NCBI RefSeq assembly: GCF_002920535.1
Contig: NZ_PQSS01000003.1
Coordinates: 202,751 to 266,750, forward strand
Source: Streptomyces sp. Ru71
GTDB lineage: Bacteria > Actinomycetota > Actinomycetes > Streptomycetales > Streptomycetaceae
Length of the DNA: 64,000 nt
Direction of reading: 5' to 3'
Shown here: positions 46,932 through 55,770 of the stretch, one piece after another
How positions within the stretch are numbered: position 1 is the first letter of the stretch
How the letters are laid out: every line of letters starts with the position of its first letter
Translations under genes and position numbers: made by a program
Notes under the pieces: model-generated
What the model was told of the DNA's origin: nothing
The model's input: the letters and a program-made list of their open reading frames with translations, nothing else
The model's database searches: none

Positions 46932-47609
46932 TCACGAGGCGGTGTCGTCGGGCGTATCCGTCCGGGGGTTGTCCCCGGGACGGGGCAGGCCGCCCGACGC
47001 TCCAGATGTGGTGTCCTGCTGAGCGGTCCCCCCGGCGGAACGGATGTCCCGTCCGGCCCGCTCGCTCTCGATGAGCTCGTTCAGCCAGCGCACTTCGCGC
47101 TCCACGGACTCCATCCCGTGGCGCTGGAGCTCAAGGGTGTAGTCGTCGAGGCGCTCCCGGGTGCGCGTCAGTGAGGCGCGCATCTTCTCCAGCCGCTCCT
47201 CCAGCCGGCTGCGGCGGCCTTCGAGGACGCGCATGCGGACGTCGCGCGAGGTCTGCCCGAAGAAGGCGAAGCGAGCGGCGAAGGTCTCGTCCTCGTACGC
47301 GTCGGGCCCCGTCTGCGACAGCAGCTCCTCGAAGTGCTCCTTACCTTCCGCCGTCAACCGGTAGACGATCTTGGCGCGGCGCCCCGCGAGCGGAGCGGCC
47401 AGGGCGTCCTCGGTGCCGCTCCCGGCCTCCTCGATCAACCAGCCGTTGGCGACCAGCGTCTTGAGGCAGGGGTAGAGCGTCCCGTAACTGAACGCGCGGA
47501 ACACACCCAGTGATGTATTGAGCCGTTTGCGCAGCTCATAGCCGTGCATCGGAGATTCGCGGAGCAGGCCGAGGACGGCGAACTCAAGGATCCCGGAACG
47601 CCGGCTCAT
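46932..47609 (-). CDS. PadR family transcriptional regulator
   Basis: A 225-residue PadR regulator. The winged helix is [56 protein letters not shown], and a coiled C-terminal helix region ([20 protein letters not shown], then [13 protein letters not shown]) supports dimerisation. ATG 47609 has the strong site AGGAAGGAGG. A 23-bp perfect palindrome 60 bases upstream is its likely operator, so it probably controls itself and ino1. The ligand is unknown; a link to inositol or mycothiol status is inference. Confidence 0.92.
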   Translation of the reverse strand: MSRRSGILEFAVLGLLRESPMHGYELRKRLNTSLGVFRAFSYGTLYPCLKTLVANGWLIEEAGSGTEDALAAPLAGRRAKIVYRLTAEGKEHFEELLSQTGPDAYEDETFAARFAFFGQTSRDVRMRVLEGRRSRLEERLEKMRASLTRTRERLDDYTLELQRHGMESVEREVRWLNELIESERAGRDIRSAGGTAQQDTTSGASGGLPRPGDNPRTDTPDDTAS

Positions 47610-47669
47610 CGTCGCCTCCTTCCTGCCGCGACCCGCGGGGCGGGTGCCGTGACGGTCTTTATGTCGAGC

Positions 47670-47692
47670 TGATGTATCGACTCGATACATCA
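47670..47692. promoter_or_regulatory. perfect palindrome, likely PadR operator
   Basis: Arms TGATGTATCGA and TCGATACATCA flank a single central C at 47681. The length, symmetry and relatively high AT content in GC-rich DNA, and the position 60 bases upstream of padR, all fit a PadR dimer site (core ATGTATCGA...TCGATACAT). Confidence 0.8.
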
Positions 47693-47833
47693 CGACGATA
47701 GAACGGTCATCCGGGTGCGACAAGGGGAACGACGGTGAACGGGATCACATCACTGATTCGTCACATGCAAGTTGCCTGATTTGGGGTGAACTTCAGGACT
47801 CGATGTGTTTTGACGGTGCGTAGTCTGTGCGCC

Positions 47834-47980
47834 ATGCAGACCACCGGGAACCGAGTGACGCCTGAGGGCGTCGTCGTCCTCGGTGCAGTACGGGTGAATG
47901 CCAAACCGACCACATCCGTACTTCGGGGGGACCGGAAACCAGCCGCCGTTTCCAGGCGCGCACGGGTGCGCCTGCCCTAG
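47834..47980 (+). CDS. possible leaderless small ORF before the PBP gene (48 aa)
   Basis: ATG 47834 stands 7 bases after a TAGTCT hexamer (47821-47826), the arrangement of leaderless streptomycete promoters. The frame encodes 48 residues starting MQTTGNRVTPEGVVVLGAVR and ends in a TAG that is part of the TAGGAG ribosome site of the downstream PBP gene. Third-position GC is lower than in neighbouring genes. It could be a leader peptide that couples translation to the PBP, or a chance frame. No homologue is known to me. Confidence 0.4.
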   Translation: MQTTGNRVTPEGVVVLGAVRVNAKPTTSVLRGDRKPAAVSRRARVRLP

Positions 47981-47993
47981 GAGTAATCGTTCG

Positions 47994-50696
47994 ATGAGCG
48001 AGCACCGTCGCAAACCGCCACAGCCGCAGGGAGGCGGACGTGCCGCGGGACGACGCGGTACGTCCGGTTCGTCCTCCGGCCGCCGGGCGGCACCGCGAGG
48101 CGCCACCGGGTCTCCGTCCGACTCGTACGGGTCGGATTCCTACGGGACGGAAGGTGAGGAGCGGACCTACGGCGGCCGCGCCGAGGCCCGCAGAGCGGCG
48201 CAGAGAGGCGGCGGCCGCCGCCGAGCGGCCGACCCGGGCCGCGGGGGACGTCGTGCAGCGCCCGCCGGTCCCGGGCGGGGCCGGGGGCGTGCGGCCGACC
48301 CCGGCAGGAAGCGATTCATCGACTACCCGCGCGCGGGGAAGTACGGCTGGCGCCGCTGGGTGCCGTCCTGGAAGCTCGTGTCCGGTCTGTGCATCGGCTT
48401 CTTCGGCAGCCTGGTGGCCGTGGCCGGCATCGGATACGCGATGGTCGGCGTCCCGAACGTGGCCGACACCGCGAGGGCGCAGAACAACGTCTACTACTGG
48501 GCCGACAAGAGCCAGATGGTCGCCACGGGCGGTGAGACCAACCGCCAGATCATCAACCTGGAGCAGATCCCCAAGGCGATGCAGAACGCCGTGATCTCCC
48601 AGGAGAACAAGACCTTCTACACCGACAGCGGCATCGACCCCAAGGGCATCGCCCGAGCCGTGCTGAACATGGCCAAGGGTGGCGAGACGCAGGGTGGTTC
48701 CACCATCACCCAGCAGTACGTCAAGAACGCGATGCTGAACGACCAGTCCCAGACGCTCACCCGTAAGTTCAAGGAGATCTTCGTCTCGATCAAGGTGGGG
48801 GCCACCGTCGACAAGGACGAGATCATGGCCGGCTACCTGAACTCCGCGTACTACGGGCGCAACGCCTACGGCATCCAGGCGGCCGCGCGTGCCTACTTCA
48901 ACAAGGACGCAGTGGACCTGAACCCGGGCGAGTGCGCGTTCCTGGCCGCGATGCTCAAGGGCGCCACCTACTACGACCCGGCCGGAGCGACCTCGATCGA
49001 CCCGGCGGCCACGCCGGAAGCCAACGCGCGGCGTGCCAAGAACCAGATGCAGGACACGCTGAACAAGATGGTCGAGTACGGCCACCTCAGCGCCGCGGAA
49101 CGCGCAAAGTACCCGACCCTCCCCAAGGTCCAGAACCCGCGCTCCAACACCCGGCTCAGCGGTCAGATCGGCTACCTCGTCGACCTGGCGAACAGCTACC
49201 TGGTCACGCACAGCAAGGAAACCGGGATCACCCAGCAGAAGCTGCGTGAGGGCGGCCTGTCGATCTACACGACCTTCGACAAGAAGAAGGTCCAGGAACT
49301 CCAGGCTTCCGTCACAAAGGTGCAAAAGGCCAACATCAAGCCGAAACTGCGCCCCAAGTACGACACCCACGTCCAGTTCGGCGGGGCGTCCGTGGACCCG
49401 TCCAGCGGAGCCATCAAGGCCATCTACGGTGGTGAGGACGCGACCAAGCACTTCACGAACAACGCCGACGCCACCGGTGCGCAGGTCGGATCGACCTTCA
49501 AGCCGTTCGTGCTCGCGGCCGCGATGAAGTGGGGCGTGCGCGATCCCAAGCTCGGTCCGGACCAGGCGCAGGACGAGCGGACCATCGTCTCGCCCAAGAG
49601 CCTGTACAGCGGCAAGAACAAGCTGAAGATCAAGGACTACCAGGGCAACGTCTGGACCAACGAGAAGGGCCAGGAGTGGCTGCAGACGAACGACGGCCAG
49701 AAGTCGTACGGTGACCCGCCCAAGTACCTGATCGATCTGCGTGAGGCCATGCGCGAGTCGGTGAACTCCCCCTTCGTGCAGCTCGGCATGGACGTCGGCC
49801 TGGACAAGGTGAAGGAGGCCGCCGTCGACGCGGGCCTGCTGGAGAGCAGCCTGGCCGGCACCAGCTACCCGTCCTTCTCCATCGGTATCTCCGACCCCAG
49901 TGCGATCCGCATGGCCGGGGCCTACGCCACCTTCGCGGCGAGCGGCCAGCAGCGCGACCCGTACTCGGTCGAGAAGGTCGTCAACAAGGACGGTCTGGCC
50001 TACAAGCACGAGACCAAGACCAAGCAGGCCTTCACCGCGACGGTCGCCGACAACGTCACCGACGTGCTGAAGACCGTGGTCGAGAAGGGCACGGGCACCA
50101 ACGCCCAGCTCGAAGGCCGTGAGGTGGCCGGTAAGACGGGTACCACCGACGGCAACCGGTCGGCGTGGTTCGTGGGCTACACCCCGCAGCTGTCCACGGC
50201 GATCACCATGTTCCGGTACGACGACGACGCGTCGAACAAGAACCGCGAGTTCTTGAAGATGTTCGGCACCGGTGGCCAGAGCAAGATCCACGGTGCTTCG
50301 TTCCCGGCGCAGATCTGGCACGACTACATGGAAGAGGCCCTGAAGGGGCAGCCGGCCAAGCCGTTCCCGACCCCCGAGCCCATCGGTGAGATCGTCAACG
50401 AGCAGCCCTCGCCGACGCCCACTCCTTCCGCGACGGAGACGGAGGAGACGAGCCCGTCGCCGACGCCGTCGCCCAGCCAGTCCCAGATCAGCCCGTCGCC
50501 GACGTCCAAGAACACCTGCAAGCCGTGGGACTGGAACTGTGACCCGAACGGAGGCGGCACGACCAGCGGTGGCACCGACACCGGCGGCACCGACGGTGGT
50601 GTGAGTCCCTCGCCTTCCGTCACGGACACGGGTGGTGGAGGACCCAAGGGCAACCAGAACGGCGGCGGAGGACTCTTCGGAGGCCCGGCCGGATAG
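47994..50696 (+). CDS. bifunctional class A penicillin-binding protein
   Basis: A 900-residue transglycosylase/transpeptidase. A basic, Gly/Arg-rich cytoplasmic head of about 120 residues leads to a membrane anchor (LVSGLCIGFFGSLVAVAGIG). The glycosyltransferase domain has the catalytic Glu204 in SQENKTFYTDSGID and GGSTITQQYVKN. The transpeptidase has Ser500-Thr-Phe-Lys503 (GSTFKP), SVN in RESVNSPF and Lys714-Thr-Gly in AGKTGTT. A Ser/Pro/Thr then Gly-rich tail of about 100 residues includes two Cys (NTCKPWDWNCDPNG). ATG 47994 uses TAGGAG. It polymerises and cross-links peptidoglycan. Confidence 0.95.
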   Translation: MSEHRRKPPQPQGGGRAAGRRGTSGSSSGRRAAPRGATGSPSDSYGSDSYGTEGEERTYGGRAEARRAAQRGGGRRRAADPGRGGRRAAPAGPGRGRGRAADPGRKRFIDYPRAGKYGWRRWVPSWKLVSGLCIGFFGSLVAVAGIGYAMVGVPNVADTARAQNNVYYWADKSQMVATGGETNRQIINLEQIPKAMQNAVISQENKTFYTDSGIDPKGIARAVLNMAKGGETQGGSTITQQYVKNAMLNDQSQTLTRKFKEIFVSIKVGATVDKDEIMAGYLNSAYYGRNAYGIQAAARAYFNKDAVDLNPGECAFLAAMLKGATYYDPAGATSIDPAATPEANARRAKNQMQDTLNKMVEYGHLSAAERAKYPTLPKVQNPRSNTRLSGQIGYLVDLANSYLVTHSKETGITQQKLREGGLSIYTTFDKKKVQELQASVTKVQKANIKPKLRPKYDTHVQFGGASVDPSSGAIKAIYGGEDATKHFTNNADATGAQVGSTFKPFVLAAAMKWGVRDPKLGPDQAQDERTIVSPKSLYSGKNKLKIKDYQGNVWTNEKGQEWLQTNDGQKSYGDPPKYLIDLREAMRESVNSPFVQLGMDVGLDKVKEAAVDAGLLESSLAGTSYPSFSIGISDPSAIRMAGAYATFAASGQQRDPYSVEKVVNKDGLAYKHETKTKQAFTATVADNVTDVLKTVVEKGTGTNAQLEGREVAGKTGTTDGNRSAWFVGYTPQLSTAITMFRYDDDASNKNREFLKMFGTGGQSKIHGASFPAQIWHDYMEEALKGQPAKPFPTPEPIGEIVNEQPSPTPTPSATETEETSPSPTPSPSQSQISPSPTSKNTCKPWDWNCDPNGGGTTSGGTDTGGTDGGVSPSPSVTDTGGGGPKGNQNGGGGLFGGPAG

Positions 50697-50718
50697 CCGC
50701 CGATTCACCCGACACGGT

Positions 50719-50732
50719 GTTTCACGTGAAAC
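50719..50732. promoter_or_regulatory. parS site, first of a pair
   Basis: Perfect GTTTCACGTGAAAC, 22 bases after the PBP stop. Confidence 0.97.
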
Positions 50733-50740
50733 ATGCGGAC

Positions 50741-50754
50741 GTTTCACGTGAAAC
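50741..50754. promoter_or_regulatory. parS site, second of a pair
   Basis: Perfect GTTTCACGTGAAAC. Its centre is 22 bp from that of the first site, close to two helical turns. Confidence 0.97.
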
Positions 50755-50756
50755 AC

Positions 50757-50788
50757 GGGCCGCCGCACCGGGCCAGGTGCGGCGGCCC
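50757..50788 (+). terminator. terminator after the PBP gene
   Basis: GGGCCGCCGCACC and GGTGCGGCGGCCC form a 13-bp perfect stem around GGGCCA, directly after the second parS. Confidence 0.82.
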
Positions 50789-50826
50789 TCGGCGTTTTCC
50801 CAGCCTTGTACGGCAGGATGTGCCTC

Positions 50827-52329
50827 ATGCCCAGTGCAGAATCGACGCCGACGAGCGTGCACGAGCCGGACCCGGTGCGCCCGACCCGCGATGACAAGAT
50901 CGCCGCGGCCGGCAGTGAGCTGATCGGCGGCCCGCTCGGACGGCGGGCCCTGACCGGGGCCTCCTGGTGGACGCCCGTCCGGATCGTCGCCCTCGTGGCG
51001 ATCGGCATGTTCGCCCTCGGGCTGGTGCAGAAGGCGCCCTGCTACGACGGCGCCTGGTTCTTCGGTGCCAGCTCGCAGTACACGCACGCCTGCTACTCCG
51101 ACATCCCGCACCTGTACCAGGGGCGCGGCTTCGCCGACGGGCTCGTGCCCTACTTCGACAAGCTGCCCGGGGACATGGACTACCTTGAGTACCCGGTGCT
51201 GACCGGCGTGTTCATGGAGGTGGCCGCCTGGATGACGCCCGGCAGCGGCAGCATCCAGCACCAGGAGCAGTGGTACTGGATGGTCAACGCCGGGATGCTG
51301 ATGGTCTGCGCGGCCGTCATCGCCGTCTGCGTCGCCCGTACGCACGCCCGCCGGCCCTGGGACGGCCTGCTCGTCGCCCTGGCCCCCGCGTATGTGCTGA
51401 CGGCCACCATCAACTGGGACCTGCTCGCCGTCGCCCTGACGGCCGCCGCGATGCTGATGTGGTCCCGGGGCCGGTCCCTGGCCTTCGGTGTCCTGCTCGG
51501 GCTCGCCACGGCCGCCAAGCTCTACCCGGTCTTCCTGCTCGGCCCGCTGCTGGTGCTGTGCTGGCGTGCGGGCAAGTGGCGGGACTTCGGCCATGCCCTG
51601 GCCGGCGCGGCCGTCTCCTGGGTCGTGGTGAACCTGCCGGTGATGCTCTTCGCGTTCGAGGGCTGGTCGAAGTTCTACCGGTTCAGCCAGGAGCGGGGTG
51701 TCGACTTCGGGTCGTTCTGGCTGATCATGGCGCAGAACTCCAGCCATCCGCTGAGCACCGAGACCGTGAACACGTTCGCCACGGTGCTGATGCTGCTGTG
51801 CTGCGTGGGCATCGCCGCGCTCACCTTCACCGCCCCGCGCCGCCCCCGGTTCGCCCAGCTGGCGTTCCTGATCGTCGCGGCGTTCATCGTGACCAACAAG
51901 GTGTACTCACCGCAGTACGTCCTGTGGCTGGTGCCGCTGGCGGCGCTGGCCCGGCCCAAGTGGCGTGACTTCCTGATCTGGCAGGCGTGCGAGGTGGCGT
52001 ACTTCCTCGGCATCTGGATGTATCTCGCGTACACCACCAGCGGAGACGCCCACAAGGGCCTGCCGACCGACGGCTACCACTGGGCGATCGGTGTGCACCT
52101 GCTGGGGACGGTCTACCTGTGCGCCGTCGTGGTGCGCGACATCCTCATGCCGGAGCGGGACGTGGTGCGTCTGGCCGGTGACGACGACCCGTCCGGCGGG
52201 GTCCTCGACGGGGCGGAGGACGTCTTCGTCCTCGGACCCGCCGCCCGCCCCGCGCGGCACGCGGCCCACTTCGACACCCCGCCGGTGGAGTGGGGCAACG
52301 GCCGTGACCCGGCCGGGGGTTCGCTCTGA
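50827..52329 (+). CDS. GT87-type polytopic membrane glycosyltransferase (DUF2029)
   Basis: A 500-residue protein with about ten to twelve membrane segments. Features of the polyprenyl-phosphate mannosyltransferase group include the loop PGDMDYLEYPVLTGVFMEVA after the first span, TINWDLLAVALTAAAMLMWS, GLATAAKLYPVFLLGPLLVL and VTNKVYSPQYVLWLVPLAAL. The sugar donor is probably a polyprenyl-linked hexose and the acceptor an envelope glycan (inference). The C-terminus is a soluble tail. ATG 50827 (MPSAESTPTS) is chosen with AGGA 10 bases upstream. Confidence 0.87.
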   Translation: MPSAESTPTSVHEPDPVRPTRDDKIAAAGSELIGGPLGRRALTGASWWTPVRIVALVAIGMFALGLVQKAPCYDGAWFFGASSQYTHACYSDIPHLYQGRGFADGLVPYFDKLPGDMDYLEYPVLTGVFMEVAAWMTPGSGSIQHQEQWYWMVNAGMLMVCAAVIAVCVARTHARRPWDGLLVALAPAYVLTATINWDLLAVALTAAAMLMWSRGRSLAFGVLLGLATAAKLYPVFLLGPLLVLCWRAGKWRDFGHALAGAAVSWVVVNLPVMLFAFEGWSKFYRFSQERGVDFGSFWLIMAQNSSHPLSTETVNTFATVLMLLCCVGIAALTFTAPRRPRFAQLAFLIVAAFIVTNKVYSPQYVLWLVPLAALARPKWRDFLIWQACEVAYFLGIWMYLAYTTSGDAHKGLPTDGYHWAIGVHLLGTVYLCAVVVRDILMPERDVVRLAGDDDPSGGVLDGAEDVFVLGPAARPARHAAHFDTPPVEWGNGRDPAGGSL

Positions 52330-52361
52330 GCGAACGGCGCGGGCCGGTGCAGTAGAACGAC

Positions 52362-52397
52362 GAAGGCCGTACACGGGAGGGTCCGTGTACGGCCTTC
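52362..52397. terminator. bidirectional terminator GT87 / alanine-racemase-like gene
   Basis: GAAGGCCGTACACGG and CCGTGTACGGCCTTC form a 15-bp perfect stem between the two convergent genes. Confidence 0.88.
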
Positions 52398-52419
52398 TGC
52401 TGTCGTGGTGGGGTGGGGC

Positions 52420-53451
52420 TCAGCGGTCCACGATCCGGTCGAACTGCGTGGTGGTGTGGCGCAGATGGGCCACCAGCTCGTCACCGACCTGGGGCTCGGG
52501 CGCGTCGGCCGGCACGAACAGGATGGACACCTGCATGTGCGGCGGCTCGGCGAACCAGCGCTGCTTCCCGCCCCAGACGAACGGAGAAAGGTTCCGGTTC
52601 ACGGTGGCGAGGCCGGCGCGCGCGACGCCCTTGGCGCGCGGCATGACGCCGTGCATCGCCTTCGGGGCCTCCAGGCCCACCCCGTGCGAGGTGCCGCCCG
52701 CCACGACGACGAGGAAGCCGTCGGAGGCCGCCTTCTGCTGCCGGTAGCCGAACCGGTCGCCCTTGGCCACCCGCGTGACGTCCAGGACCGCGCCGCGGTA
52801 CTCGGTGGCCTCGTGGTCGCCCAGCCACAGCCGGGTGCCGATGCGGGCGCGGAACCGGGTCTGCGGGAACTGCTGCTGCAGCCGCTGCAGTTCGTCGGCC
52901 TTGAGGTGGCTGACGAACATCGTGTGCAGGGGCAGCCGCGCCGCACGCAGCCGGTCCATCCAGCCGATGACCTCCTCGACGGCGTCCGAGCCGTCGGTGC
53001 GGTCCAGCGGCAGATGGATGGCGAAGCCCTCCAGGCGGACGTTCTCTATGGCGGCGTGCAGCTGCGGCAGATCCTGCTCGCTGATGCCGTGCCGCTTCAT
53101 GGAGGACATCACCTCGATGACCACCCGGGCGCCGACCAGGCCGTACACGCCGTCGACGGACGACACCGAGCGCACCACCCGGTCGGGCAGCGGCACCGGC
53201 TCCTCGCCGCGCCGGTACGGGGTCAGCACCAGCAGGTCGCCGCCGAAGAAGTCCTTGATCCGGGCGGCCTCGTACGTCGTGCCGACGGCGAGCAGGTCCG
53301 CACCCAGCCGCGTGGCCTCCTCGGCCAGCCGCTCGTGACCAAAGCCGTAGCCGTTGCCCTTGCAGACCGGCACCAGGCCCGGGAACTGCTCCTGCACGTG
53401 CTTGTGGTGCGCCCGCCAGCGCGCGGTGTCGACGTAGAGCGTGAGCGCCAT
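52420..53451 (-). CDS. alanine racemase-like PLP protein, probably altered active site
   Basis: A 343-residue protein of the alanine racemase fold. The PLP Lys is Lys31 in PVCKGNGYGFG (classical motif VVKADAYGHG). The barrel continues with GLVGARVVIEVMSSMKRHGI and MFVSHLKADELQ. The second domain is recognisable (RIGTRLWLGD, GDRFGYRQQ), but the GYADG motif that carries the catalytic Tyr in Alr appears as GGTSHG, so a true racemase reaction is doubtful. It is encoded 53 bases downstream of femX on the same strand, so a link to peptidoglycan cross-bridge amino acids is likely. Confidence 0.85.
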   Translation of the reverse strand: MALTLYVDTARWRAHHKHVQEQFPGLVPVCKGNGYGFGHERLAEEATRLGADLLAVGTTYEAARIKDFFGGDLLVLTPYRRGEEPVPLPDRVVRSVSSVDGVYGLVGARVVIEVMSSMKRHGISEQDLPQLHAAIENVRLEGFAIHLPLDRTDGSDAVEEVIGWMDRLRAARLPLHTMFVSHLKADELQRLQQQFPQTRFRARIGTRLWLGDHEATEYRGAVLDVTRVAKGDRFGYRQQKAASDGFLVVVAGGTSHGVGLEAPKAMHGVMPRAKGVARAGLATVNRNLSPFVWGGKQRWFAEPPHMQVSILFVPADAPEPQVGDELVAHLRHTTTQFDRIVDR

Positions 53452-53504
53452 GGCCGGACCTGGAACCTTTCTGTTGCAGACGGTCGAAGAGAGGGGAGTG
53501 TGGC

Positions 53505-54626
53505 TCAGCGGCGCGACATGTAGATGTCGAGCGCCTTGTGGAGCAGCTTGTTCAGCGGGAAGTCCCACTCACCGAGGTACTCGGCGGCCTGGCCGCCCGT
53601 GCCGACCTTGAACTGGATCAGGCCGAAGAGGTGGTCGGTCTCGTCCAGCGAGTCGGAGATGCCGCGCAGGTCGTAGACGGTCGCGCCGAGCGCGTAGGCG
53701 TCGCGCAGCATCCGCCACTGCATCGCGTTCGAGGGGCGCACCTCGCGGCCGATGTTGTCGGAGGCGCCGTAGGAGTACCAGACGTGCCCGCCGACGATCA
53801 GCATCGTGGCCGCCGCCAGGTTCACGCCGTTGTGGCGGGCGAAGTACAGCCGCATGCGGTTGGGGTCCTCGCTGTTGAGGGCCGACCACATGCGCTGGAA
53901 GTACGACAGCGGGCGCGGCCGGAAGTGGTCGCGCACGGCCGTGATCTCGTACAGCCGCTGCCACTCCTCCAGGTCGTGGTAGCCGCCCTGGACGACCTCG
54001 ACGCCGGCCTTCTCCGCCTTCTTGATGTTGCGGCGCCACAGCTGGTTGAAGTTCTTGTGGACCTCTTCCAGGGAGCGGTTCGCCAGCGGCACCTGGAAGA
54101 CGTAGCGGGGCTGCACGTCGCCGAAGCCGGCGCCGCCGTCCTCACCCTGCTGCCAGCCCATGCGGCGCAGCTTGTCGGCCACCTCGAAGGCGCGCGGCTC
54201 GATGAAGTCGGCCTCCAGGTCGCGCAGGCGCTTCACGTCCTGGTCCTGGATGCCCTTCTTGATGGTGTCGGCGTCCCAGCGCCGGATGACCACCGGCGGG
54301 CCCATCTTCACCGAGAAGGCGCCCTGCTGCTTCAGGTGCGCGAGCATCGGCTCGATCCAGTCCTGAAGATTCGGCGCGAACCAGTTGATGACCGGGCCCT
54401 CGGGCAGGTAGGCGAGGTAGCGCTTGATCTTGGGCAGCTGCCGGTACAGGACCAGGCCCGCGCCCACCAGCTCGCCGGTACGGTCGTCGAACCAGCCGAG
54501 GCTCTCCGAGCGCCACTCCGCCTTCACGTCCGCCCAGGCCGGGACCTGCATGTGACTCGCCGCCGGCAGACTCTGGATGTAGGCCAGATGCTGCTCGCGA
54601 CTGATGGTCCTCAGGGTCAGGCTCAT
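53505..54626 (-). CDS. femX: FemX/FemAB peptidoglycan bridge peptidyltransferase
   Basis: A 373-residue Fem-family transferase with two GNAT-like subdomains. It uses aminoacyl-tRNA to add the first bridge residue, glycine in Streptomyces, to the LL-diaminopimelate of the peptidoglycan precursor. The core contains LAYLPEGPVINWFAPNLQDW, NFNQLWRRNIKKAEKAGVEV and MQWRMLRDAYALGATVYDLR with GLIQFKVGTGGQAAEYLGEW at the end. ATG 54626 starts MSLTLRTISREQHLAYIQSL. In S. coelicolor femX is essential unless vancomycin-resistance functions are on. Confidence 0.94.
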   Translation of the reverse strand: MSLTLRTISREQHLAYIQSLPAASHMQVPAWADVKAEWRSESLGWFDDRTGELVGAGLVLYRQLPKIKRYLAYLPEGPVINWFAPNLQDWIEPMLAHLKQQGAFSVKMGPPVVIRRWDADTIKKGIQDQDVKRLRDLEADFIEPRAFEVADKLRRMGWQQGEDGGAGFGDVQPRYVFQVPLANRSLEEVHKNFNQLWRRNIKKAEKAGVEVVQGGYHDLEEWQRLYEITAVRDHFRPRPLSYFQRMWSALNSEDPNRMRLYFARHNGVNLAAATMLIVGGHVWYSYGASDNIGREVRPSNAMQWRMLRDAYALGATVYDLRGISDSLDETDHLFGLIQFKVGTGGQAAEYLGEWDFPLNKLLHKALDIYMSRR

Positions 54627-54784
54627 TCGGGGCGCTCCTCGGGCTGGTGTGTCCCCATGGGTCAGGGGCTCCGGCTCTGGTGCCGAAGCCTACTGCGCCC
54701 CGGGGGCGCCCCTGCTGGGCGCACGGGACATCTCGCCCGGCCGCCGCGCGGCCGGGTGAGTGTGGTGGTGGTGTGGGGGTGGTC

Positions 54785-55099
54785 TCAGAAGATCCCGCCG
54801 AAGAGACCGCCGTTCGCCATGCCGAGCAGGAATCCGACGCCGGACGCGCCCATGCCCACGACCATGCCGAAGCGCTCGCGGGTCGTCACCGAGATCCACT
54901 GGCCGTAGGCACCGGTGAGGATGCCCACCAGACCGGCCCAGGAGCTGAGCAGGTGCAGGTCGTCGGAGACCAGGGCGGTGATGAAGGACAGCAAGCCGAG
55001 CACCAGGGTCACCGCGAGCAGCGTGTCCTGGAGGGGATGGGGCTTTCCGTCCGTGGCCAGAAGGCCGGAGGCGGTCTTGGGTCGCAATGCCTGTGCCAT
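54785..55099 (-). CDS. small membrane protein, three or four spans (104 aa)
   Basis: A 104-residue protein. The N-terminus MAQALRPKTASGLLATDGK is soluble, followed by three to four hydrophobic segments (LLAVTLVLGLLSFITALVSD, LLSSWAGLVGILTGAYGQWI, FGMVVGMGASGVGFLLGMAN). ATG 55099 has the strong site GCAGGAGG. It lies between femX and the divergent rpsF operon and is conserved there in streptomycetes as far as I recall. The function is unknown. Confidence 0.83.
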   Translation of the reverse strand: MAQALRPKTASGLLATDGKPHPLQDTLLAVTLVLGLLSFITALVSDDLHLLSSWAGLVGILTGAYGQWISVTTRERFGMVVGMGASGVGFLLGMANGGLFGGIF

Positions 55100-55399
55100 A
55101 GGGCACCTCCTGCGGAAGGCGGCGCATCGTAGCGCCATACACACCCGATGTGTACAGATTGACGGCCCTCGCGGCCGGATTTCAACCGGAAGCCGGTGTG
55201 CAGGTAGTCTGTACCGTCTGCACCGGTGTCTGCCCAGGTCGCGTCGAGACAGTCCCCGAGACGGTCGTCGAGACGGCCCGGGTCGATTCCGCCGGCTGAC
55301 CGACGATTGTCAGTGGCGGCCGATACCGTTGCGTACGCATCACAACCCTCCTGCCACGGAACGACCGTGGCCGCTGAGTCCAAAGGAGGTGGGTTCCAC
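55100..55399. other. divergent spacer and leader of the rpsF operon
   Basis: The 300-base spacer contains a good plus-strand promoter (55181-55210) and a leader of about 180 bases before rpsF. The leader might hold an S6/S18 autoregulatory structure as in many bacteria, but I could not draw a convincing CCG-bulge fold by eye. No coding frame. Confidence 0.5.
55181..55210 (+). promoter_or_regulatory. candidate rpsF operon promoter
   Basis: TTCAAC at 55181-55186 and TAGTCT at 55205-55210 with an 18-base spacer fit the vegetative promoter class. Confidence 0.5.
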
Positions 55400-55690
55400 A
55401 TGCGTCACTACGAGGTGATGGTCATCCTCGACCCCGATCTTGAGGAGCGCTCTGTCTCCCCGCTGATCGAGAACTTCCTTTCTGTCGTCCGTGACGGTGG
55501 CGGAAAGGTCGAGAAGGTCGACACCTGGGGCCGTCGTCGTCTCGCGTACGAGATCAAGAAGAAGCCCGAGGGCATCTACTCGGTCATCGACCTGCAGGCC
55601 GAGCCTGCGGTCGTCAAGGAGCTCGACCGGCAGATGAACCTGAACGAGTCGGTCCTCCGGACCAAGGTCCTCCGCCCCGAGACCCACTGA
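55400..55690 (+). CDS. rpsF: 30S ribosomal protein S6
   Basis: A 96-residue S6 starting [40 protein letters not shown] is the family centre. ATG 55400 has a near-perfect ribosome site (AAAGGAGGTGG). It binds S18 in the small subunit and heads the operon rpsF-ssb-rpsR-rplI. Confidence 0.98.
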   Translation: MRHYEVMVILDPDLEERSVSPLIENFLSVVRDGGGKVEKVDTWGRRRLAYEIKKKPEGIYSVIDLQAEPAVVKELDRQMNLNESVLRTKVLRPETH

Positions 55691-55770
55691 GCCTTCGCTC
55701 AGCTGATCTCGGGACTTCCGAGTAGCACCACCAGCAGCCAGCAGCAGCAAACCCGCCGAGAGGTTCCCCC

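Noticed and set aside
47793..51008. Very long minus-strand frame (1071 codons) opposite the PBP gene
   Set aside because: It crosses parS sites, a terminator and a certain PBP; no recognisable domain.
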